From Rhynchopus euleeides (lineage: Eukaryota; Euglenozoa; Diplonemea; Diplonemida; Diplonemidae), in NCBI GenBank assembly GCA_963210315.1, contig OY723249.1:2294569-2358568 (forward strand): a stretch of DNA of 64,000 bases. The letters run 5' to 3'. The position numbers were made by a program, and so were the translations under genes. The notes under the pieces were generated by a model. It was given only the letters and a program-made list of their open reading frames with translations. It did not search any database and was not told the DNA's origin. Position 1 is the stretch's first letter, and each line of letters opens with the position of its first letter. Positions 17,983 to 24,651 of the stretch are shown in pieces.

Positions 17983-18285
17983 TACGTAAATATTTTGGAA
18001 CGTAAATATTTTGGAACGCTGGTGGGTTGGCGTTCCAGATTTTTTTCGTTCCATAATATTTACAGGGCTTTCTGCGACTCGAGGACTTGGACCAGGTGAT
18101 CGGACGGCATACAGAGTCCCTGACGGGACCTACTCGTGCACTTTTCGCGCGATTCCTGAGGCAAACCATCCTCACCACCGAGTCCCCAACTGGCCCTGTA
18201 AATATTTTGGAACGTAAATATTATGGAACGGACCGGGCAAAAATGGGCCCGTTCCATAATATTTACGTTCCATAATATTTACGTA
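17983..18285. mobile_element. MITE with TA target duplication
   Basis: A 303-bp insert. Both ends carry inverted TACGTAAATATT(T/A)TGGAAC motifs, each repeated twice (17983-18020 and 18250-18285), with further internal copies at 18050-18062 and 18199-18230. It is flanked by TA (17981-17982 and 18286-18287). The opposite inverted arm at 14079 shows the unoccupied sequence (ACCGTGTACGG on the reverse strand), confirming both boundaries. TA duplication is typical of Tc1/mariner-type elements. No coding capacity. Confidence 0.88.
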
Positions 18286-18288
18286 TAC

Positions 18289-18829
18289 GGTACTTCACGC
18301 GTGCGTCCCGCTGGAGATTGCATCGAGATCATGCTCCGTCTCGGTGCTCTCTACACAACCCCCCAACACAACAGCATATACTCACATACGTGCGTGTGTG
18401 TGCCCCACCACACGCTCTCCCTCTTCCCTCCCCCGATACTACCCACTCCTCATCTGCCCACCCTTTCCACCCTCTGTTTCGCTGGCGATACTGGTTGGGT
18501 CTTCGTCGTCCTATTTTGAAACCCACAACACAAGCAGGCACGGCCGCAGCCATAAGTTGCCGCAACCGTACACTGCATCCTCCGTGGGAGAGACATCATC
18601 AGGGGAGTGCGGAGGGGGGCAACTACTTGTGGTGTCCCGAAGGGGTTTGTTTTGCGGGTGGCTGGGAGGGGGGGTGGGGTGGGGGGGGTGGGATGTGGGA
18701 GAGAGAAAGGGTGCCAGCCGGCCCTCCCCCCACCACCGCAGCCGCCCGATCACCGCCGACACCACACGTCACCCCCTCTTCCTTGCCCCATTGTCCTATG
18801 TTTTTTTTTGGTTTTTCGATTTTTTTAAT
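18289..18829. other. Non-coding, low-complexity stretch
   Basis: C-rich and G-rich runs (18660-18700) and T runs (18801-18833). No supported gene or repeat family. Confidence 0.5.
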
Positions 18830-19143
18830 TTTTGGTAAAACACACCCCGTGTGGTAGAGAAAATACGGCAAGAGTCTCGGTGGGTCGGAAGAGCAGATGG
18901 TTCCCGCAACAGCTCCCGGGGAGCGGCGGGTATTTCGCATAGGATGCCGGATGTGTGAACACGTTTGTGCGGTTTGCCCTGTGTTGTGTGAACATATGTG
19001 TATGTGTGTGTGTATGCTCCACCCAACCCGACACATTTTCTGTACTTCAGACAGGTAAGGTCACTCGACACGCGGGGGGGGGGGTTTTTGTGTGTGTTTT
19101 TTCTGCCAGCCGACATCACTAGCGCCAGCGAGGAAAAAAAAAA
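18830..19143 (+). repeat. Terminal repeat A1
   Basis: 5' copy of the about 310-bp repeat shared with 15890-16209 and 24288-24600. Starts TTTTGGTAAAACACACC. It carries a TG-repeat tract (18999-19013), TTTCTGTACTT at 19037-19047, a G run and an A-rich end. Confidence 0.95.
19037..19060 (+). promoter_or_regulatory. Spliced-leader-like segment and splice donor
   Basis: TTTCTGTACTT matches, from memory, the 3' part of euglenozoan spliced-leader exons. Eight bases later comes the donor-like ACAG|GTAAGG (GT at 19055). The same arrangement is present in all three A repeats. The donor, but not the leader-like part, is also present in the left element (2670-2685). Function inferred only. Confidence 0.35.
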
Positions 19144-19210
19144 TAAATAAAATAAAGCGATTTACTAATCGCCAACTCGCGATCAGGCGTTTCCAGGCAG
19201 AAAACAGTGC

Positions 19211-20346
19211 GTGCTAGATCACGGTTTGTTACGACAGAGCGACCAGAGCAGACTTCGACGCAGGTGCTAGATCACCGCCTTTTACCACAGAGCGACCAGA
19301 GCAGACTTCGACGCAGGTGCTAGATCACCGAATTTTTTACGACAGAGCGATCAGAGCAGACTCGACGTAGGTGCTAGATCACCGCCTTTTCCCACAGAGC
19401 GACCAGAGCAGACTTCGACGCAGGTGCTAGATCACCGAATTTTTTACGACAGAGCGATCAGAGCAGACTCGACGTAGGTGCTAGATCACCGCCTTTTACC
19501 ACAGAGCGACCAGAGCAGACTTCGACGCAGGTGCTAGATCACCGCCTTTTACCACAGAGCGACCAGAGCAGACTTCGACGCAGGTGCTAGATCACCGAAT
19601 TTTTTACGACAGAGCGATCAGAGCAGACTCGACGTAGGTGCTAGATCACCCCTTTTACCACAGAGCGACCAGAGCAGACTTCGACGCAGGTGCTAAATCA
19701 CCGAGTTTTTTACGACAGAGCGATCAGAGCAGACTCGACGTAGGTGCTAGATCACCGCCTTTTTACCACAGAGCGACCAGAGCAGACTTCGACGCAGGTG
19801 CTAGATCACCGAATTTTTTACGACAGAGCGATCAGAGCAGACTCGACGTAGGTGCTAGATCACCGCCTTTTACCACAGAGCGACCAGAGCAGACTTCGAC
19901 GCAGGTGCTAGATCACCGCCTTTTACCACAGAGCGACCAGAGCAGATTTCGACGCAGGTGCTAGATCACCGAATTTTTTACGACAGAGCGATCAGAGCAG
20001 ACTCGACGTAGGTGCTAGATCACCGCCTTTTTACCACAGAGCGACCAGAGCAGACTTCGACGCAGGTGCTAGATCACCGAATTTTTTACGACAGAGCGAT
20101 CAGAGCAGACTCGACGTAGGTGCTAGATCACCCCTTTTACCACAGAGCGACCAGAGCAGACTTCGACGCAGGTGCTAAATCACCGAGTTTTTTACGACAG
20201 AGCGATCAGAGCAGACTCGACGTAGGTGCTAGATCACCGCTTTTTACCACAGAGCGACCAGAGCAGACTTCGACGCAGGTGCTAGATCACCGAATTTTTT
20301 CTACGACAGAGCGATCAGAGCAGACTCGACGCAGGTGCTAGATCAC
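19211..20346 (+). repeat. 5' tandem array, two alternating 53/54-bp units, about 22 copies
   Basis: All units begin GTGCTAGATCAC. Type 1 continues CGCCTTTTACCACAGAGCG and type 2 CGAATTTTTTACGACAGAGC. Both contain a pyrimidine tract ending in CAG, i.e. a consensus-like 3' splice acceptor. Types are interspersed non-randomly; blocks at 19639-19850 and 20119-20280 are near duplicates, showing higher-order amplification. The last unit abuts the gag ATG at 20349. The array is contiguous with no unique spacers. Confidence 0.95.
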
Positions 20347-20348
20347 CC

Positions 20349-21464
20349 ATGTCGGACATGCACCCCCACGACATGGACTGGTTGGGGGTGCCAGTCGTGA
20401 CGGGGTACGGGGATCCGGAAGTGGCAGTGGACACCTGCGTGTTCACGCCACACTGCCAGGCGGAGCACACCTCGCGGGGAAGGGGCCATTGCAGCACTTG
20501 CGGGCGGGCGGCCTGTAAGACCTGCATCCGGGCTTTCCTCCCGAAAAACGTGTCTGGGGATTTTGTGCAGGGTTTGGGGGAACCGACGTGGGTGTGCCCG
20601 ATGTGCGCGATGGAGCAACATCGCGACAATCCCCCGGGGGACACTCGGGATCCCGACTCCCTGTCCCTCTCGGAGGACCCCCACGACGCGTCGCTGGGGG
20701 CGTCGGACGACGAGTCGTCGCTGAGGCAGCCGGGTGTCGACACACAGGGGGAACTGCGCGCGACGATCGCCGCTTTGGCAAAACGGGTGGACACGCTAGA
20801 GCGCGAGAAGCCCCCCCTCCTTTTGCGGATCCAGCAACTGGAGTTTGAGACTAAAAATCTCAAAAAGCAGCTGGGGGCCACCCTGGCACCGGAGTTCTCG
20901 CCTCACACAGTGGGGACATGGCGGGACCTGGAGGTGCCCGCGATCCGGGAGAAGATCCGGGACAGATGCAGGAAGGCCTTCAGGGAAGACGCCCTGCCCG
21001 TGAACATCGAGGACGCGAAGGCGTACGAGTACGACGTCGCACAGTATCTCAGCACACTGACGAACACACTGGACCTCATCACCGACGGCGAACCCCCGAA
21101 GGAGGGCATCATCCGCATGCTGCACTCCAACATCAACCAGCTGACAGGGATTACGCAGCTGGGGCTGTACGGCCCGAAGCACCGGAGGGAGTACGTGGCG
21201 AGGGCTGAAATCATCGCGCCAAAGGATTTCTCGGAGACGGCCCAGCGGCGCCTGCTGAAAGGAGTGGCTGAAGAGGCAAAGAAGGAGGGGGAGCACCGCG
21301 GACGGGACGGGGACAGGAGGGACCGTGACTACCGGAACTCACGCCAGCAGAGGTCCGTCCCGGCCCACAGCCGCGACAGGAAGCAGGCAGCACCACCTAC
21401 GACTCGCGATCGTGACTGGGACAGAAAGGCGCCGGGCGGAAAGCCGGGAAAGGACCGGCAGTGA
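20349..21464 (+). CDS. Gag-like protein of YR retrotransposon (371 aa)
   Basis: Residues about 25-82 form a Cys-rich finger (CVFTPHC, CSTCGRAACKTC, WVCPMC). An acidic Ser/Asp-rich linker follows (about 90-130), then a coiled coil (about 138-178; LAKRVDTLERE and LEFETKNLKKQL). Next is the gag core starting FSPHTVGTWRDLEVPAIREK, and a highly basic Arg/Asp tail (about 310-371). The same architecture occurs in the gag at 1958-891. The ATG directly follows the last array unit. The stop is UGA in CAG-TGA-CTG, with the recombinase continuing in frame. Confidence 0.88.
   Translation: MSDMHPHDMDWLGVPVVTGYGDPEVAVDTCVFTPHCQAEHTSRGRGHCSTCGRAACKTCIRAFLPKNVSGDFVQGLGEPTWVCPMCAMEQHRDNPPGDTRDPDSLSLSEDPHDASLGASDDESSLRQPGVDTQGELRATIAALAKRVDTLEREKPPLLLRIQQLEFETKNLKKQLGATLAPEFSPHTVGTWRDLEVPAIREKIRDRCRKAFREDALPVNIEDAKAYEYDVAQYLSTLTNTLDLITDGEPPKEGIIRMLHSNINQLTGITQLGLYGPKHRREYVARAEIIAPKDFSETAQRRLLKGVAEEAKKEGEHRGRDGDRRDRDYRNSRQQRSVPAHSRDRKQAAPPTTRDRDWDRKAPGGKPGKDRQ
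21462..21464 (+). other. Candidate UGA readthrough site between gag and YR
   Basis: Codons CGG CAG TGA CTG GCC, after which the recombinase frame continues. An ATG at 21501 would also allow re-initiation here, unlike in the left element. Confidence 0.55.
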
Positions 21465-22424
21465 CTGGCCTTGAGGCCGGTCCCTCCACCTCCCGCACCG
21501 ATGCAGCGGGAAGCAACAGAACCCCCCCTGACAACAACTCAGCGAGAGAAGATTTTAAGATCGGCAAGGCAGACACTGGCGGACTGCCTCTCGGAGTCAT
21601 ATTGGCGCAGCATCAGGAGCTGTTACAGACGGTACCGAAGGTTCAAGGAAAACTGGGAAAAGGGGCGGGGGCGGATCTCCCACGACATGGCAATCATCCT
21701 CTGGACGGCAAAACTCCGATGCATCGACTCGAGGACACGGAGCACAGCGCTGCAGTACACGGTCAACATCGGAGCGGCACTGAAGCGGTACGAGGGGGTG
21801 CAGCTCGGGGAGAGCCAGGAACTCATGGATTACAGAAGGGGACTCAAGAAACAGGGTGCTCTGCGGGCCCAGCAGCAGAAGCCCCCTGCGACGGCACCGG
21901 AGGTGGAAGACATCATCGAAGCGGAGAGGCGGAGTTTAGTACAGCTGGCCATCTCAATCTGCTGGGCGGGGGCGGCGCGTCTGGCAGACGTGCGGGGTTT
22001 GTTGGCGAAGGAGGTGCGTATCCGGGCGGACGGGGTGGTGGCGGTGCAGTGGTGCAACACAAAGGGGGACCCATGGAAGCTCGGTCGTTTCACGGGTCTG
22101 GAGCTGCCACCAAAACAGCTCGGACGTCTCCGCCGCCTCCTGTCATCCACAACGAGCCCCCTGCAGTGCCTTTTCGAGGGGGTGTCTTACCACAAGGTGG
22201 CGAGGGCGGTGAAACGCATCAACCCTGCTCTGACCCCACATTCACTACGTCGGGGAGCGATACATCATTTGGCCCTGCAGGGGACGCCGTTGGACGACAT
22301 CCAAACACTGAGCAGACACGCAACAAAGGAGGCCATGTTGAGGTACTGCCCGACAGCGGCGCTGGAGCAGGTGTCACGCACGGCAGCCACGTCCCGAAAA
22401 ATGCGCGGAACGGGGGCACAGTGA
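21465..22424 (+). CDS. Tyrosine recombinase of YR retrotransposon
   Basis: In frame with gag after UGA. The first ATG is at 21501, which would give 307 aa. The N-terminal core-binding region includes SYWRSIRSCYRRYRRF and STALQYTVNIGAALKRY. The catalytic domain has the box I Arg in CWAGAARLADVRGL, a Lys-bearing beta-hairpin (NTKGDPWKLGRF), HSLRRGAIHHLALQG (His-x-x-Arg), the second His in LSRHATKEAM and the nucleophile Tyr in LRYCP. All five expected catalytic positions are present, so it should be active. It presumably integrates circular double-stranded cDNA, as in DIRS/Ngaro/VIPER elements. Confidence 0.92.
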   Translation: MALRPVPPPPAPMQREATEPPLTTTQREKILRSARQTLADCLSESYWRSIRSCYRRYRRFKENWEKGRGRISHDMAIILWTAKLRCIDSRTRSTALQYTVNIGAALKRYEGVQLGESQELMDYRRGLKKQGALRAQQQKPPATAPEVEDIIEAERRSLVQLAISICWAGAARLADVRGLLAKEVRIRADGVVAVQWCNTKGDPWKLGRFTGLELPPKQLGRLRRLLSSTTSPLQCLFEGVSYHKVARAVKRINPALTPHSLRRGAIHHLALQGTPLDDIQTLSRHATKEAMLRYCPTAALEQVSRTAATSRKMRGTGAQ

Positions 22425-22426
22425 CC

Positions 22427-24166
22427 AATCACCTTCTGCGGGCAAAGATCCCCTCGCTGTCCTGGCTACCTAGAACGCGAAAGTACGTGAGGGACGGCAG
22501 CATTCCACCAGAGGGGTCACAGGAGCAGGTCGATGCCTCGGGTCTGCATGACGACACGTTTGGGCCTGGCCTGGACACGCTGTACGACGACTGCTTCGCA
22601 GTGAGGGTATCATCTCGGAGGGCGCGGCCCCCCGCCACTAGATCCACACCGGCGCCGGGCACGGACTACATCGCGCCGATCTGCAGCAGTTTCTTGAACC
22701 TCGACAGGCTGCGGGAGCTGGACACCACAGGGGAGCTTGACGGCGTCCTCGACATGATCACGGACCCCGCGGCATTCTACTCGAAGTTCATCCCGGGTGC
22801 CATCAAGCGGATTAAATCACAGCCCGACGCGTGCGACAAAGTCTCAAGACATCTGCGGACACACCTCAGCGCTTTGATCGGTTTCGAAGTCCTCGAGACC
22901 GCCCCGCAGAGTTTGGTGCTGCACGCATTCACAGTGCCAAAGAAGTCGGGGGGTTTGCGTTTCGTGCTGGATGGAAGACCACTCAACGCCCTCATGACGC
23001 ACCCATTCGACATGCGCCTCCCTCCGATCACCGACGTGATAGATCAAATTACATCGCACAGCTGGGCAGCACTGGCTGATGGGAAGAGCTGGTTCTACCA
23101 GTTTCCCGTGCACCCGGAAATCCGCGAATACTTCGGGGTGAACGTGGGTGACCGTCGAGGGGATTATGTCCGCACACGTCTGAAAGCGTTGTGCATGGGG
23201 TGGTCATTCGCACCCTGCATCGCGCACCGCTCCGCCCGGGTCCTCCTGCCACAGGAAGAGGGGGCCACGTGGGTGGATAACTTCATTGTGTTGGGGGGGT
23301 CGGAGGAAGGAGTACAGAGTTCGTTTGACGCTTTCCTCCACCGGTGCGCCGAGACCAACGCTGTGATGAACCTCGATGACCCAGACTACGGGCACCCGGT
23401 GCAGCGATTCACCTCGTTCGGGATCGCGTTCGATCTGAGAAACCACCGCTACAGATCAGACGAATCATGGCTGGAGAAGTTCCTGTCGGGGACAGAGTTG
23501 AGGGCAGTTGTCGGGGGGAAGCCCGCTACACCAAGAGAGATCTTCAAAGTCGTGGGGGGTTTGGTGTGGCATGCCTACACGACGAAGGCCCACCTGTGTT
23601 TCCTCCCGTCAACCCTGACTTTCATGAAGGACATTGCAGCTGCCTCAGTCGATGACCGGGGCGCGTGGGATCGCCAGGTGGCGGTCCGACCCTCAGTGCG
23701 AGCCGAGATCAAGATGCGTACTCACCGCATGCGGGCCAACTTTTGGGTACTTCGACCGCCGACGGACGCAGTAACAGTGTGGTCTGACGCGTCATCGACG
23801 CGCTGGGGGGTTCTCATCGACACAGCCGCCCCGCTCGTGGCATACGAAGATTTCCAGGGGCCGAGTTCCGGGCACCACATATACCTGAAGGAGGCACACG
23901 CGGCGCGCCAGGCAGTACGCCTTACCGCCCTACACTATACGAACAAGCGGGTACGTCTGATGGTCGACAACCTACCCCTCGTGCACTCAATACAGCGGGG
24001 GCATTCGTCATCGTTCGTGGCAAACGGAATACTTGCGGATCTCTTCACGGTTGCACAGGGCGCTGAGCTCTGCATCGAATGCATGTGGGTCCCAACTGAT
24101 GAGCAGAAAGCAGATCAGTACACCCGGGGGTCGTCATCAGAGCACTACGTCCGCATTCCGCCCTAG
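22427..24166 (+). CDS. Reverse transcriptase-RNase H of YR retrotransposon
   Basis: The frame is -1 relative to gag/YR. It is open from 21461 across the whole recombinase gene, but convincing RT sequence starts near 22670. RT motifs: FTVPKKSGGLRFVLDGRPLN, ALADGKSWFYQFPVHPEI (first catalytic Asp), LCMGWSFAPCIAHR and WVDNFIVLG at about 23269, where YxDD is expected. RNase H motifs: VWSDASSTRWGVLID, KEAHAARQAV, MVDNLPLVHS and PTDEQKADQYTRG, giving a complete D-E-D-D set. No methyltransferase domain follows, unlike DIRS/PAT. Expression needs a frameshift or re-initiation near the YR end; no classical slippery heptamer is evident. The WVDN variant, lacking the second Asp of YxDD, is noteworthy. 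Confidence 0.9.
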   Translation, partial: NHLLRAKIPSLSWLPRTRKYVRDGSIPPEGSQEQVDASGLHDDTFGPGLDTLYDDCFAVRVSSRRARPPATRSTPAPGTDYIAPICSSFLNLDRLRELDTTGELDGVLDMITDPAAFYSKFIPGAIKRIKSQPDACDKVSRHLRTHLSALIGFEVLETAPQSLVLHAFTVPKKSGGLRFVLDGRPLNALMTHPFDMRLPPITDVIDQITSHSWAALADGKSWFYQFPVHPEIREYFGVNVGDRRGDYVRTRLKALCMGWSFAPCIAHRSARVLLPQEEGATWVDNFIVLGGSEEGVQSSFDAFLHRCAETNAVMNLDDPDYGHPVQRFTSFGIAFDLRNHRYRSDESWLEKFLSGTELRAVVGGKPATPREIFKVVGGLVWHAYTTKAHLCFLPSTLTFMKDIAAASVDDRGAWDRQVAVRPSVRAEIKMRTHRMRANFWVLRPPTDAVTVWSDASSTRWGVLIDTAAPLVAYEDFQGPSSGHHIYLKEAHAARQAVRLTALHYTNKRVRLMVDNLPLVHSIQRGHSSSFVANGILADLFTVAQGAELCIECMWVPTDEQKADQYTRGSSSEHYVRIPP

Positions 24167-24185
24167 ACTCCACCGGCCATCTAAC

Positions 24186-24251
24186 AAAACGCGTGGCGTC
24201 CCTTGGCCCAAGGGCCCTCAGGGTCCTAGGTGGAAGCGATCAATGCAAAAA
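24186..24251 (+). repeat. Split direct repeat B1
   Basis: Starts AAAACGCGTGGCG and ends AGGTGGAAGCGATCAATGC plus an A run. The middle contains the palindrome CCCTTGGCCCAAGGG, absent from B2. Confidence 0.8.
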
Positions 24252-24287
24252 TCATCTGAAAGGAAGACTCGAGAGACTGCTGCTGTA

Positions 24288-24600
24288 TTTTGGTAAAACA
24301 CACCCCGTGTGGTAGAGAAAATACGGCAAGAGTCTCGGTGGGTCGGAAGAGCAGATGGTTCCCGCAACAGCTCCCGGGGAGCGGCGGGTATTTCGCATAG
24401 GATGCCGGATGTGTGAACACGTTTGTGCGGTTTGCCCTGTGTTGTGTGAACATATGTGTATGTGTGTGTGTATGCTCCACCCAACCCGACACATTTTCTG
24501 TACTTCAGACAGGTAAGGTCACTCGACACGCGGGGGGGGGGGGGGTTTGTGTGTGTTTTTTCTGCCAGCCGACATCACTAGCGCCAGCGAGAAAAAAAAA
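24288..24600 (+). repeat. Terminal repeat A2
   Basis: 3' copy of repeat A, from TTTTGGTAAAACACACC to GCCAGCGAGAAAAAAAAA, followed immediately by B2. Confidence 0.95.
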
Positions 24601-24645
24601 CGCGTGACGAGTGACGGGTTGAGGTGGAAGCGATCAATGCAAAAA
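24597..24645 (+). repeat. Split direct repeat B2
   Basis: AAAACGCGTGACG, a 12-base middle part, then AGGTGGAAGCGATCAATGC plus an A run. Same ends as B1 but shorter in the middle. Confidence 0.8.
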
Positions 24646-24651
24646 AAATTT

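Larger units (their letters stand above)
14079..18288. mobile_element. Composite mobile region bounded by inverted repeats
   Basis: The left arm (14079-14240) begins CCGTACACGGTGGACTCC. It reappears reverse-complemented at the right (17826-17980, then TACGG after the 17983-18285 insert). Both ends are next to TA, consistent with a TA target duplication. The arms contain palindromes such as CTCCCGCTAGCGGGAG and a 3' flank CTTTTCACCTATTTTCA shared in inverted orientation. The interior holds ORFs on the minus strand (15265-14399, 17729-17349), a hairpin repeat pair, a YR-element 5' fragment, and an extra partial right-end copy at 17101-17203. More than one element may therefore be nested or adjacent. 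Transposase class not recognised. Confidence 0.6.
18830..24645 (+). mobile_element. Complete YR retrotransposon, VIPER/Ngaro-like with split direct repeats
   Basis: Order: terminal repeat A1 (18830-19143), AT-rich leader, tandem array (19211-20346), gag (20349-21464), in-frame UGA, tyrosine recombinase (to 22424), RT-RNase H in another frame (to 24166), B1 (24186-24251), A2 (24288-24600), B2 (24597-24645). The A1...B1-A2-B2 layout is the split-direct-repeat signature of Ngaro/VIPER-type elements. The order gag-YR-RT/RH matches trypanosome VIPER rather than Ngaro, where YR is last. All reading frames are intact, so it could be recent or active. It lacks an aspartic protease and a DDE integrase, as expected for YR elements. 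Confidence 0.85.

Noticed and set aside
19638..20341. Coding frames of the form FYHRATRADFDAGA
   Set aside because: Translations of the 53-bp array; frame is lost between units.
19211..20346. CRISPR-like array
   Set aside because: Units are contiguous with no unique spacers and the context is a eukaryotic retroelement leader.
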